NCBI RefSeq assembly: GCF_001618885.1
Contig: NZ_CP015114.1
Coordinates: 1,674,001-1,738,000, forward strand
Reading direction: 5' to 3'
DNA: 64,000 nucleotides
Origin: Staphylococcus condimenti
GTDB lineage: Bacteria > Bacillota > Bacilli > Staphylococcales > Staphylococcaceae
In this document: positions 43,626-53,076 of the stretch, piece by piece
Position numbering within the stretch: position 1 is the first letter of the stretch
How the letters are laid out: each line of letters opens with the position of its first letter
Notes under the pieces: generated by a model
Seen by the model: only the letters and a program-made list of their open reading frames with translations
Databases searched by the model: none
Told to the model about the DNA's origin: nothing
Made by a program: the position numbers and the translations under genes

Positions 43626-45122
43626 TTAATCTGCTGCTTCTAAGTCCACATCATTAATATCAATACCTAAAGCTTTTGCGACACCTTTACCATAATCTGG
43701 GTCTGCTTTATAGCAATGACGGATATGACGATATTTCACTTCGTCTGTTGTACCTTCCATTTCATTAGCAGTGTTTGTGAACATACGCTCTTGTTGTTCT
43801 GGAGATTGCAAACGGAATAATTTTCCTGGTTGTTCAAAGTAGTTATCATCATCTTCACGGAAGTTATATTCATATGCTTGACCATCAACAACATCCATTG
43901 GTGCACGTTTATATTCAGGTTGGCTTTCCATAGCGCCAGTACTGTTAGGGTAGTAGTGTGTTTTACCGCCTTGGTTGCCATCTAAGAAACGTCCTTGACC
44001 ATCACGACTGAATGGACAAATGTTTTCAACACCCACTCCTTGAGGTTGGTTGACTGGGATTTGCCAGTGGTTCACACCTAAACGATAACGTTGAGCATCG
44101 CCATAAGAGAATAAACGACCTTGCAACATTTTATCAGGTGAGAAATCAATACCTGGTACAATGTTTGTCGGTGCGAATGCAGCTTGTTCAACGTCCATAA
44201 AGTAGTTATCAGGATTACGATTCAATTCAAATTCTCCGACTTCAATGAGTGGATATTCATCTTTGAACCATACTTTAGTTAAATCGAACGGGTTATCTTT
44301 GTGATTGCGTGCTTGTTCTTCTGTCATAACTTGAATGTACATTTTCCATTTCGGGAAATTGCCTTCTTCAATCGCATTAAATAAATCGCGTTGAGATGAT
44401 TCGCGGTCTTTAGCAATGACTTGTTCAGCTTCTTCAGCACTATAGTTTTCAATACCTTGTTGTGTACGGAAATGGAATTTTACCCATACACGTTCGTTTT
44501 GATCATTTACTAAAGAATAAGTATGAGAACCGAACCCGTGCATATGTCTGAAACCTTTAGGAATGCCGCGATCAGTCATCAAAATTGTAACTTGATGCAA
44601 TGCTTCAGGTAATGAAGTCCAGAAATCCCAGTTGTTTTGTGCACTACGCATATTTGTACGTGGGTCACGTTTAACGGCGTGGTTTAAACTTGCAAATAAT
44701 TTAGGATCACGGAAGAAGAAGACTGGCGTATTATTGCCGACTAAATCCCAGTTACCTTGATCTGTATAGAATTTTAATGCAAATCCGCGAATATCACGTT
44801 CAGCATCTGCAGCACCACGTTCACCTGCAACTGTAGAGAAACGCGCAAACATTGGTGTTTGTTTACCGACTTCTGAGAAAATGCTTGCAACAGAGTACTC
44901 AGTAATATCGTTTGTTACTGTGAATGTACCGAATGCACCTGAACCTTTTGCATGCATACGACGTTCTGGAATCACTTCACGGTCAAAATGCGCTAATTGT
45001 TCCATCAAATATACATCTTGCATTAAAAGAGGACCACGTGGTCCTGCAGTCATAGAATTCTCACGATCACCGACTGGACGACCAAAAAGCCCTGTTAACT
45101 TTGATTCATCTTTTTTACTCAT
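43626..45122 (-). CDS. katA: Catalase
   Basis: A 498-residue clade 3 haem catalase that destroys hydrogen peroxide. Distal histidine in [12 protein letters not shown], the asparagine region [11 protein letters not shown], and proximal haem ligand tyrosine in [14 protein letters not shown]. The open frame starts at a GTG at 45131; AAGGGA fits the ATG at 45122 giving [12 protein letters not shown] PerR-type box lies 19 bases upstream, which agrees with peroxide induction as in S. aureus. Confidence 0.96.
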   Translation of the reverse strand: MSKKDESKLTGLFGRPVGDRENSMTAGPRGPLLMQDVYLMEQLAHFDREVIPERRMHAKGSGAFGTFTVTNDITEYSVASIFSEVGKQTPMFARFSTVAGERGAADAERDIRGFALKFYTDQGNWDLVGNNTPVFFFRDPKLFASLNHAVKRDPRTNMRSAQNNWDFWTSLPEALHQVTILMTDRGIPKGFRHMHGFGSHTYSLVNDQNERVWVKFHFRTQQGIENYSAEEAEQVIAKDRESSQRDLFNAIEEGNFPKWKMYIQVMTEEQARNHKDNPFDLTKVWFKDEYPLIEVGEFELNRNPDNYFMDVEQAAFAPTNIVPGIDFSPDKMLQGRLFSYGDAQRYRLGVNHWQIPVNQPQGVGVENICPFSRDGQGRFLDGNQGGKTHYYPNSTGAMESQPEYKRAPMDVVDGQAYEYNFREDDDNYFEQPGKLFRLQSPEQQERMFTNTANEMEGTTDEVKYRHIRHCYKADPDYGKGVAKALGIDINDVDLEAAD

Positions 45123-45140
45123 ATCGAACACTTCCCTTAT

Positions 45141-45155
45141 TTAGAATAATTATAA
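45141..45155. promoter_or_regulatory. PerR box upstream of katA
   Basis: TTAGAATAATTATAA agrees with the TTATAATNATTATAA consensus at all but one defined position and overlaps the expected start of katA transcription. Confidence 0.82.
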
Positions 45156-45284
45156 TTAAATACTACCATATCCATTTAACGGAACATAATTAAATGTACT
45201 TAATATTTCGAAAATTATTAATTGCTGATTTGTAAAACATCTTTTAAATAACTAAACAAATCATTTCAAAAATGACTTCATGAA

Positions 45285-45316
45285 AAAAGACGGAAAGCAT
45301 TTGCTTTCCGTCTTCA
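45285..45316 (-). terminator. Terminator of the butanediol dehydrogenase gene
   Basis: Perfect AAGACGGAAAGC-ATTT-GCTTTCCGTCTT hairpin with an A6 run (U tail on the minus strand). Confidence 0.93.
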
Positions 45317-45345
45317 TTCAATCATCTCACTTAATATGAATTTAA

Positions 45346-46398
45346 TTAGACTTGATCACCGTTTAATTCAACTAAGATTTTCGCTTGAGATTTATCGCTA
45401 ACTAATTTTTCGAATCCAGCTTCAACGATATCTTCTAATACGATTTCATCTGTTATTACAGGTTTAACATTTAAATTGCCTTCACTGATTAAATCAATTG
45501 TTTGTTGGAATGTTGTTGGTGTATATGCAATTGTAGAAGTCAGTTTCACACCTGTATTTGTTAATTGCATTGGATCGAATTGAACAGGGTGACTGAAAAT
45601 AGAAACAATTACTACAGTACCGCGAGGACGTGTAATATCAATAGATTGTGCTAAAGTCGCAGCCACACCTGCAACTTCAAATGTCACATCTACACCATTT
45701 TCAGTGTGCTCATTAATGAAATCAACAGGGTTTACCTCTCCTGAATTCACTACATACGTAGCTCCTACTTCTTTTGCTTTTTCTAAACGTTCATCTGATA
45801 AATCAAACGCAAAGATTTTACTTGCCCCTGCTGCTTTTGCGGCAATAATATTTAACAATCCGATTGGACCAGCACCGATTACAGCAACTGTATCTCCAAA
45901 CAGTACTTCGCCTTCTTTGATTGCTTGAACTGCTACTGCAGTTGGCTCAACTAATGCGCCTTCTTTTGCGGATACGTTATCAGGTAAATGGTATACATTT
46001 CCTTCTGGTGCATTTGTATAGTGCGCAAAGCCACCATCTGCACCTAATCCGATAAATGAATATCCATCATAAAGGTCAATGTTTTCTTCTTTTTCTTGTT
46101 TAGAAACTGTAGGGTTCACTACTACACGGTCACCTTTTTTGTAAGCTGTTACAGCACTTCCTACTTCGTCTACAACACCTGAGAATTCATGACCTAGTGT
46201 AACTGGAGCTTTTTGTCCTAGAAGCGGATCGGGTTCATCTGTCGCAATAAAAACAGGCCCTTCTAAATATTCATGTAGATCTGTTCCGCAAATTCCTGTC
46301 CAAGAGACTTTCACACGGACTTCATTATCTTTTAACGGCTTACTTTCACGTTCCTCAACACGTACATCCTTTTGACCATACCAAACTGCTGCTTTCAT
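45346..46398 (-). CDS. Zinc-type alcohol dehydrogenase, probable (R,R)-butanediol dehydrogenase
   Basis: A 350-residue medium-chain dehydrogenase. Catalytic zinc region GICGTDLHEYLEGP, GHEFSGVVDEVG, the EPTAVAVQA motif and Rossmann GAGPIGLLNIIAAKAAG. The N-terminus and the EYLEGPVFIATDEPDPL stretch are those of BdhA-like 2,3-butanediol dehydrogenases. The lobe that normally holds four structural-zinc cysteines is replaced by VSKQEKEENIDLYDGYSFIG, without cysteines. It likely interconverts acetoin and butanediol. ATG preceded by AGAGGGAG. Confidence 0.85.
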   Translation of the reverse strand: MKAAVWYGQKDVRVEERESKPLKDNEVRVKVSWTGICGTDLHEYLEGPVFIATDEPDPLLGQKAPVTLGHEFSGVVDEVGSAVTAYKKGDRVVVNPTVSKQEKEENIDLYDGYSFIGLGADGGFAHYTNAPEGNVYHLPDNVSAKEGALVEPTAVAVQAIKEGEVLFGDTVAVIGAGPIGLLNIIAAKAAGASKIFAFDLSDERLEKAKEVGATYVVNSGEVNPVDFINEHTENGVDVTFEVAGVAATLAQSIDITRPRGTVVIVSIFSHPVQFDPMQLTNTGVKLTSTIAYTPTTFQQTIDLISEGNLNVKPVITDEIVLEDIVEAGFEKLVSDKSQAKILVELNGDQV

Positions 46399-46755
46399 AA
46401 AATAATCGCTCCCTCTTTGTTTGTACCAACCGTAAACATTCGGTTAGGACTGTTGTTTTAGATCTTAATGCTTGGTAAAACACACTTGCAATTTGTAACC
46501 CTTAATAATACTTGGATGAAATGTCTTTCTTCTCTTTTATTATACCTTTTATTTATGTATCGAACAATGTTTTATATATTTAATAATAAAACAAGGCGTT
46601 TGGTAGATGCATATAAACTAAAATTGCTGCGAAGTATAAAAAACTTAATTGAGGGGACAAATAATGACCCTCTAATCTGCCTTAATAAGATTAATTGGAA
46701 TTGAAATTCAATTTTTATATAACCAAGTATTTCAGGCAGAGAGGGAGAAAATTAT
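46399..46755. other. Intergenic region, 357 bases
   Basis: Carries the leader of the butanediol dehydrogenase on the minus strand and the promoter of the orphan gene on the plus strand. A 78-codon plus-strand frame at 46468-46704 has no ribosome site or family resemblance and I do not call it. Confidence 0.5.
46695..46723 (+). promoter_or_regulatory. Promoter of the orphan gene with a palindrome in its spacer
   Basis: TTGGAA-N17-TATAAC. The spacer holds the palindrome AATTGAA-A-TTCAATT (46699-46713), a likely operator. Confidence 0.55.
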
Positions 46756-47940
46756 ATGACAAACAGCGATAATTTAAAAAAATCAATTGAGGAATTAAAA
46801 GCATTTTGGAGTAATAGTAATCAGTATGATATCAAAGAAAAAGCGGAAGAATATATTGAATTATATAAAACAGGTGCAAACAGTGATCATTTTACTTGGG
46901 TTCATCCAGAAGATGCACCATATATTAATACAGACAACTGTAAAGCAGCCCAATGGGGAATTCCTAATCAAATTTTAGGAGATATTGAGAAAGCGAAGTT
47001 TATTTTTGGTTTATATAATCCAGGAACACAGATGAAAAATAATGAAGCTAATAAAACAACAAATGTTGAAGATTATGTTAATAAAGAAAAAGAAGCAGAA
47101 CAAACTGTTAATGGTGAACATTTTGATTTTGAATCTAAAGAATATAGTGGTGACTCTAACTTTTATTTAGAACATGTTATTTCAAATGAAAATGTGATGT
47201 CTCAAGAATTGAAAAAGCTATATAAAATTTTTAAAGAGGATAAGAATTTGTTCTTAATAAAAAACGACAAAGGAAAATTTAAAGATTATAATAGTAAGTT
47301 AATTGAGAAAGTCGCTTATTATTTACATGCATATTATTCGAAAGCTTTTCAGAAAATAAGTGTAGATAACAAAAAAAGCAATGCAGTAAAAGATGCAATT
47401 GGATATTACTATAATTTGTTTGAAAAAATGAAGCTGGTTAAAGAAATAGTAGTTCAAAATAATATTGATTATGATGTAGAAAAAGAGTTTGAAAAAGCTG
47501 CAGAAAATATTGCAATTTGTAATGTTGAAATGCTACCATATCGCTCAAGTAATAGTGATCAAGTAATAGCAACAGATTGGAAGTTGCCAAGTGGTCGCCT
47601 AGCAGCAGATGTTATAGTGGATAAATTATTAAAAGATAAAAACACTGTAACAGTGTTTAGAAGTTTTGAATTGAAAGAGGGTAAAAAGAAATTTTGGAAA
47701 GGATTTTTAGAGCAAAGTGCTCAACAAAAAGGTGTTGATTTTAAAGATATTATTAAAATGCCAATATTTTGGTTTGGTGGGAAGCAAAGCGCATCACTTT
47801 CCAAAAATAATGTTGAATTATACGATAGCTCTGTTGAAAATCCTCAAGAAAAAGTTAATGAAGCCATTGATTTACTTTTAAAGGAACTAAAAATGGAAGA
47901 TTTCAGTAATAAATTAGACGAAATCATTAAAAATAATTAA
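46756..47940 (+). CDS. Uncharacterised 394-residue protein
   Basis: I do not recognise this protein. It is soluble, Lys/Glu/Asn-rich, with long helices in the middle (about 150-260) and more compact ends. Short motifs that stand out are KAKFIFGLYNPGTQMKN near residue 80, ICNVEMLPYRSSNSDQ near 260, and KMPIFWFGGKQSASLSKNN near 340. The LYNPG and LPYRS segments faintly recall uracil-DNA-glycosylase-like folds, a guess only. It has its own promoter with a palindrome and an AGAGGGAG ribosome site. Codon use is more AT-rich than the neighbours, which hints at acquisition. Confidence 0.8.
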   Translation: MTNSDNLKKSIEELKAFWSNSNQYDIKEKAEEYIELYKTGANSDHFTWVHPEDAPYINTDNCKAAQWGIPNQILGDIEKAKFIFGLYNPGTQMKNNEANKTTNVEDYVNKEKEAEQTVNGEHFDFESKEYSGDSNFYLEHVISNENVMSQELKKLYKIFKEDKNLFLIKNDKGKFKDYNSKLIEKVAYYLHAYYSKAFQKISVDNKKSNAVKDAIGYYYNLFEKMKLVKEIVVQNNIDYDVEKEFEKAAENIAICNVEMLPYRSSNSDQVIATDWKLPSGRLAADVIVDKLLKDKNTVTVFRSFELKEGKKKFWKGFLEQSAQQKGVDFKDIIKMPIFWFGGKQSASLSKNNVELYDSSVENPQEKVNEAIDLLLKELKMEDFSNKLDEIIKNN

Positions 47941-48018
47941 ATGTAATAAGTCTCTTTTTAGTATGTTTATACTCCAAATGATTACATTGACTATTAACTT
48001 GATTTTCGCAACCTGTTA

Positions 48019-48024
48019 TATAAT
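48019..48024 (+). promoter_or_regulatory. Candidate -10 of the Clp ATPase gene
   Basis: TATAAT 59 bases before the start codon with a poor -35. No CtsR heptad repeat or CIRCE element is visible in the 142-base intergenic region. Confidence 0.4.
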
Positions 48025-48082
48025 GGTGCTACGCGTAAATTGAGTTAAAGGTACCTAATTCACATTAAAGGGGCAATGTCAT

Positions 48083-50731
48083 TTGGATACTCTTCAAACT
48101 GAAGTGAAGCATTATAATCTTACGAGACAATGTAAAGAAACTTTTGAGGCAGTTCTACTAATTGTGAAAGAGAAGAGATACAAAGTAATTGAAACACAAG
48201 ATTTACTACTTGCAGCGGTGTCCACTAATGATACAGGAGCGGCCTATGCTTTAGGTCGCTATTCTTTGACAAAATCTAAAGTTAAAGATGAAATTGCTTC
48301 TGCAGAAATGGTTGAAACACGTGATAAATTCGAAGCTCAAAAAAATGACAAATTGCATGAGGTTTCTGAATACCAAGTAAAGAAAATGAGAAATAAACAT
48401 ATAAAATCACATCCTGTTCAGTTGATTCAAGAACAAAATTCACATCACCTTATTGACTATATGAGTGATTATCCAGTTTCTGAAGATTTGCTTAAAATCT
48501 TACAGTTTGCTGATGAAATGAGAGAACAGGTCAAACCGAACGGCGGTATCGATACGTATTGGATTTTAATGGGTATAGCTCAAGAAGAACAAAGTAATGC
48601 TCATAAAATTGTTGAAAAGCTGATGCTTAAATATGCACATATGTATGACGGAGACGGTTTAACTAATAGTTTTGAATTCGGATCTCATAAATTTTCGAAT
48701 TATTATGATGGAAGAGCTGAGGAAGAGGAAAGAGATAAACAAATCAAAGAAAGCCGCTTAAGTAATAAATTAAATAATCCAGATTACTCTATTTTAAATG
48801 ATATTGCGACAGACATAACCGAGAAAGCACGTCATAAAGAATTCATGACTGTCATTAATCGAGATGATGAAATCAGACACATGGAGATTGCCTTAACACG
48901 ACGTGATAAGAATAATGTTGTGTTGCTTGGCGAAGGAGGCGTGGGTAAATCTGCAATTGTGGAAGGACTGGCACTTAAGATTGTGAACCATGAAATTCCT
49001 TCTTTAGAAGGAAAGAAGATTCTGCAATTTAACATGAATGATTTGATCTCAGTCATTTCGGGAGATTCCGGACGTGCGATTCAACGTTTTATGTTTGAAA
49101 TGAAAAAAGAAAAGAACGTATTACTATTTATTGATGAAATTCATATGTTGGGACGTTCGAAATCACTTACAGATACTTTAAAACCAGCAATGGCACGGGG
49201 AGATTTTAGAATGATTGGTGCTACAACTCCAAGAGAGTGGCTCTATTATATGGGGAATGACCCAGCTTTGGTCCGCCGATTCGAAAAAGTGACTGTGGAA
49301 GAACCTTCAATTGAAAGTGCAATCGAAATCTTAAATCAAGCTATTTTACCTTATGAAAGCTTTCATCAAGTGAATTATGATACAGAAGCAATCGAATTTG
49401 CGGTACGTAAAGGAAAACAATATTTTCCAAAAGAGCAACTTCCAGATTTGGCATTTACTATTTTGGATAATGCAGGAGCTATTTGTCGTATTGAAGAAGG
49501 TAATATGGTTGAATTGAATGAACAATATAATCAGCTTCTTCAAGCCCTGAAAACAAAGCTGGAAGAAGCAAAGCAAATTGAATTCAATGAAGCATCTATC
49601 AATCAAATCAGAGAAGAAATGGAAACACTTCAAACGACTTATAATCAGCAAAGAGCACATTCAAGACAAAAAGATTACAATAAGCGTGTTACAAAAGCAG
49701 ATATAAAAGCTGCGATTGAACAAAAATTGGGTGAAACGCTTGGAGATGATGACTTATTGGATAAAAATATGCAACACGAAAGATTACGCCGCTTAAAAGA
49801 GAACATGCAACGTAAAATCATTGGACAAGATGAGGCTGTTGAAACAGTATCTAATGCAGTATTACGCTCAAAGCTTGGATTTAAGAAACCTAATCGTCCA
49901 ATTGGTGTGTTTATGTTCTTAGGAACAACAGGTGTTGGTAAGACAGAGACAGCAAAGGTGCTGACTGAGGAACTTTACAAAGATACAAAACATATGATTC
50001 GTTTTGATATGTCTGAATATCAACAAGAACATGAAGTCTCTAAATTGATTGGCGCGCCCCCGGGTTACGTTGGTTACGATAAAGCAGGGTTACTGACAAA
50101 TGCAGTTAAAGAAAATCCACAATCCGTTATTTTATTTGATGAAATTGAAAAAGCCCATGTTAAAATTTTTGATACATTACTTCAAGTTTTTGATGATGGC
50201 AGATTGACTGATGCGATGGGAATGACAGTTGATTTCAGTGATACGATTATTATCTTAACGTCTAATATCGGCGCAAGTGATATTCGCTCGAGAAAAGTTG
50301 TCGGTTTTGGTGAAACGGTTAATTCAGAACTTGATTATGATAATGTGGAAACTACTGTAAAAGAAGCACTTTTCAGTTATTTTCGACCTGAATTTTTAAA
50401 TCGTATCGATGAATTAATTACTTTCAGACCATTTGAACAAGCTCAAATCTTAAAGGTTACACAGCTTTTATTGGCTGAAGAAATCGAGTTGATTGGAGAA
50501 CAAGGGTATAAAGTGGTTATCAGTGATAAGGCAACAAAATTTATCGCAAACGCTTGTTATGATCTGAAGAATGGAGCAAGACCGATTAAACGAGGCATTA
50601 CAAAATTGATTGAAGACAACCTCACAGACAAGATATTAAGTGGTGAACTCGAAGAAGGCGGCACAATTTTTATTGATGTGGATAATGAAAATGAGATAAC
50701 TATCACAGTATCTGACCAAAATGATGAATAA
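48083..50731 (+). CDS. ClpC-like AAA+ unfoldase with ClpP-binding loop
   Basis: An 882-residue Hsp100 protein. Residues 1-190 are a divergent double Clp_N repeat. D1 has Walker A GEGGVGKSAIVEG and Walker B LLFIDEIHML. A coiled-coil insert at about 470-545 separates it from D2, which has GTTGVGKTETAKVL, the VILFDEIEKAH box and sensor TSNIGASDIRSRKVVGFGE. The VGF tripeptide there corresponds to the ClpP-docking loop of ClpC, so it should feed ClpP. Longer than ClpC (about 820) and without mcsA/mcsB/ctsR neighbours, so it is an accessory copy. TTG start with AAAGGGG 9 bases upstream. Confidence 0.87.
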   Translation: MDTLQTEVKHYNLTRQCKETFEAVLLIVKEKRYKVIETQDLLLAAVSTNDTGAAYALGRYSLTKSKVKDEIASAEMVETRDKFEAQKNDKLHEVSEYQVKKMRNKHIKSHPVQLIQEQNSHHLIDYMSDYPVSEDLLKILQFADEMREQVKPNGGIDTYWILMGIAQEEQSNAHKIVEKLMLKYAHMYDGDGLTNSFEFGSHKFSNYYDGRAEEEERDKQIKESRLSNKLNNPDYSILNDIATDITEKARHKEFMTVINRDDEIRHMEIALTRRDKNNVVLLGEGGVGKSAIVEGLALKIVNHEIPSLEGKKILQFNMNDLISVISGDSGRAIQRFMFEMKKEKNVLLFIDEIHMLGRSKSLTDTLKPAMARGDFRMIGATTPREWLYYMGNDPALVRRFEKVTVEEPSIESAIEILNQAILPYESFHQVNYDTEAIEFAVRKGKQYFPKEQLPDLAFTILDNAGAICRIEEGNMVELNEQYNQLLQALKTKLEEAKQIEFNEASINQIREEMETLQTTYNQQRAHSRQKDYNKRVTKADIKAAIEQKLGETLGDDDLLDKNMQHERLRRLKENMQRKIIGQDEAVETVSNAVLRSKLGFKKPNRPIGVFMFLGTTGVGKTETAKVLTEELYKDTKHMIRFDMSEYQQEHEVSKLIGAPPGYVGYDKAGLLTNAVKENPQSVILFDEIEKAHVKIFDTLLQVFDDGRLTDAMGMTVDFSDTIIILTSNIGASDIRSRKVVGFGETVNSELDYDNVETTVKEALFSYFRPEFLNRIDELITFRPFEQAQILKVTQLLLAEEIELIGEQGYKVVISDKATKFIANACYDLKNGARPIKRGITKLIEDNLTDKILSGELEEGGTIFIDVDNENEITITVSDQNDE

Positions 50732-50747
50732 ATATATATATGATATG

Positions 50748-50778
50748 ACTGACAACTGCTGAGTTGTCAGTTTTTTTA
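50748..50778 (+). terminator. Intrinsic terminator after the Clp gene
   Basis: ACTGACAACT / AGTTGTCAGT stem, four-base loop, T7. Confidence 0.95.
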
Positions 50779-50873
50779 ATTCTTATTCACATGTTCTCTA
50801 TATAAAAAGGTAATATAACTATACATAGATTAGAGAGACAGTGGTGATGATAGATAATTTAGGAGGGGAAAAT

Positions 50874-51977
50874 ATGGGACAAACATTAGAGCTACTTGAA
50901 ACATTGATACAATTCGAAGGTTCGAACTTAGGAAACGCAAACGACACGATTGATTTTTGTAAAGAATGGTTGGAAAGTAATGGTTTGCATCCAGAAATAA
51001 TTACAAACCAAGGGTACAAAATGTTGGTGTGTACAGTCGGCAATGGAGAGAACAGACTTATTTTTAATGGACATGTTGACGTGGTAAGCGGTCAGCCAGA
51101 ACAATTCGAACCTAAAATTAAAGGTGACAAAATATACGGACGTGGGTCAATAGATATGAAAGCAGGCGTCAGTGCAATGATGAATGCTGTTTCAGAATTG
51201 CAGAACAAGGATTTAGGTGAGACCTCAGTACAGCTTCAACTTGTAACAGATGAAGAAATTGGCGGTATCTATTGTTCATCTTATCTTACAGACAATGGTT
51301 ACCTCGGCGACTTTGTTATTTGTGGGGAGCCTACACAACTTGGAATTGGGTATAAAGCAAAAGGAATCTTGCAAGTAGATATGCATTTCACAGGAAAATC
51401 TGCACATGGCAGCCGGCCTTGGGAAGGTGAAAATGCGATTGTGAAAGCATATAAAGCATACGAGGCCATTTTAGGTTTGCCGTTTGCTAAAGAGTCAGAT
51501 GATCTATATGGCGGTCCATCTATCAATCTCGCACAAATCAAAGGTGGAGAAGCTTACAATGTTGTTCCTGATTCATGCGAAATGTCTATTGATATTCGCT
51601 ATCTCCCAAAACAATCTAAAGAATCTATTCTAAAAGAAATTCAAAGTGTGACTGATGCAGAGATAGAGATACATCATGCCTCAATTCCAGTAGATAATGA
51701 TATTAATGATCCTCATATCCAATTGTTGTTAAGCAGCATTGAACAAACAACGGGCGAACCGTCCCCTAAAGTATTTGGCCAACATGGATATGCAGATACA
51801 GGTTATTTCATGAAACATGGTGTACCTGCAATTGAATTTGGTCCATCAGGTGCGAATTGGCACGGTGATGACGAGTATGCTGATATTCAATCAGTAGATA
51901 CGTATAAAGATATACTGGTTGATTTCGCACAAAGATTTTCTGATGATGATACAACTTTTGCTAGAGAAATGGAGTAG
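50874..51977 (+). CDS. M20 family metallopeptidase/amidohydrolase, copy 2
   Basis: A 367-residue dizinc hydrolase, closely related to the protein at 28.9 kb over its full length (NGHVDVVSG, GRGSIDMKAGVSAMM, VTDEEIGG, CGEPTQLGIGYKAKGILQVDMHFTGKSAHGSRPWEGENA, HGDDEYAD). The frame opens at 50841, but GGAGGGG precedes the ATG at 50874, which also matches the paralogue's start. The two copies are 22 kb apart with different neighbours. Substrate unknown; an N-acyl amino acid or dipeptide is likely. Confidence 0.88.
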   Translation: MGQTLELLETLIQFEGSNLGNANDTIDFCKEWLESNGLHPEIITNQGYKMLVCTVGNGENRLIFNGHVDVVSGQPEQFEPKIKGDKIYGRGSIDMKAGVSAMMNAVSELQNKDLGETSVQLQLVTDEEIGGIYCSSYLTDNGYLGDFVICGEPTQLGIGYKAKGILQVDMHFTGKSAHGSRPWEGENAIVKAYKAYEAILGLPFAKESDDLYGGPSINLAQIKGGEAYNVVPDSCEMSIDIRYLPKQSKESILKEIQSVTDAEIEIHHASIPVDNDINDPHIQLLLSSIEQTTGEPSPKVFGQHGYADTGYFMKHGVPAIEFGPSGANWHGDDEYADIQSVDTYKDILVDFAQRFSDDDTTFAREME

Positions 51978-52003
51978 GGGAGAAACTCATATTTAAAGTA
52001 ATA

Positions 52004-52048
52004 CAAAAAGCATGCGTAACCTCTAACATAGGAAACGCATGCTTTTTA
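52004..52048. terminator. Bidirectional terminator
   Basis: AAAAGCATGCGT / ACGCATGCTTTT stem between convergent transcripts. Confidence 0.92.
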
Positions 52049-52091
52049 ACACGCCCGGTACTCTAACTTCAGACAAACGTCAGTCTTACCT

Positions 52092-53033
52092 CTATTTATA
52101 CTTTTTAACAAATTGATCAATGGCTTCAACCAATTGATCAAGCGCAGGCTGTTCTACAGGATAATGCCCGCCATTCTCTAAATCTACAATTTCATGGTCC
52201 ACTTTTTTTAAACCTGAAAGTACAGGGATACTTAAAAATTTAGGAGTCCAACGATCTAAACTTGGTTGAGTCAGTAATACAGGGCAAGTATCAAATTCTT
52301 CTGGTTCCATAGCTGGTTGATAATTGCCGTATGAATCTAAGAAAGTCATTGTAGCTAAATTACCAGCTGACGTTTTATCATGAAGCATGACTTGTAAAAC
52401 ATCATCATTGTTTACTAGTGTAGACATCTTAGAGGCAACTTTCATCGGGATTTTAATGCCACCTAATCCGATTTTACTCAGCATCCCAGCAGCTGGAATA
52501 CCGACACGACTCATAAAGATATCATGTGCTGTTTCATCTCGTACCATTTGTTTTCTTTGATCTAAGAACGTCATACCGACAATGCCTTTTACCTTTTTGT
52601 TTTTAGCAGCAACATGATACGTTTCCATACCACCTGCACTCAATCCATATAAGAAGATAGGACGATTATCTTTTTGACTTTCTTCATCAATGTAATCTGA
52701 TGCTAAATCGACCCAGTCATCGTACGTAACTACTGTTCCTTTTTTAACTTGGGTCATACCGTAAGTCGGCATATCAATCGCAATCGTTTCATAATCTAAT
52801 TTAGCCAGTGGTCCACCAGCGATTAAAGAGAGTTGTCGTCCATTTGTACCAACGCCATGTAATAAAATGATTTTAGCATCCGCATTTTCATTTCGGAACG
52901 TATCTAAATGTACACGGTGTCCTTTCCAGTTCCACCATTCTTCTTTAGGTTTATAGTTTTCGTTAAAGTGAAATTTCTCAGGTAAATGTGCTTCGATTGC
53001 TTTCCATGCTTTTTGATTTGTATAAGCCATCAT
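52092..53033 (-). CDS. Alpha/beta hydrolase
   Basis: A 313-residue hydrolase. Oxyanion region ILLHGVGTNGRQ, nucleophile elbow LYGLSAGGMETYH, and a late aspartate/histidine pair around DRWTPKF and ENGGHYP. The open frame extends to 53111 and would overlap the ene-reductase, but GAGGAAA lies about 6 bases before the ATG pair at 53033/53030. It is third in an operon with an ArsR regulator and a flavin oxidoreductase. An esterase or lipase-like role is likely, with the substrate unknown. Confidence 0.85.
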   Translation of the reverse strand: MMAYTNQKAWKAIEAHLPEKFHFNENYKPKEEWWNWKGHRVHLDTFRNENADAKIILLHGVGTNGRQLSLIAGGPLAKLDYETIAIDMPTYGMTQVKKGTVVTYDDWVDLASDYIDEESQKDNRPIFLYGLSAGGMETYHVAAKNKKVKGIVGMTFLDQRKQMVRDETAHDIFMSRVGIPAAGMLSKIGLGGIKIPMKVASKMSTLVNNDDVLQVMLHDKTSAGNLATMTFLDSYGNYQPAMEPEEFDTCPVLLTQPSLDRWTPKFLSIPVLSGLKKVDHEIVDLENGGHYPVEQPALDQLVEAIDQFVKKYK

Positions 53034-53076
53034 TAATTTCCTCGCTTTTTGATGTGGTTTTGTCTTGGTGTCTTTG

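Noticed and set aside
46468..46704. 78-codon open frame in the intergenic region after the butanediol dehydrogenase
   Set aside because: No ribosome site, no family resemblance, and it overlaps promoter regions on both strands.
47941..48082. CtsR or CIRCE element before the Clp gene
   Set aside because: Neither the heptad direct repeat nor the CIRCE inverted repeat is present.
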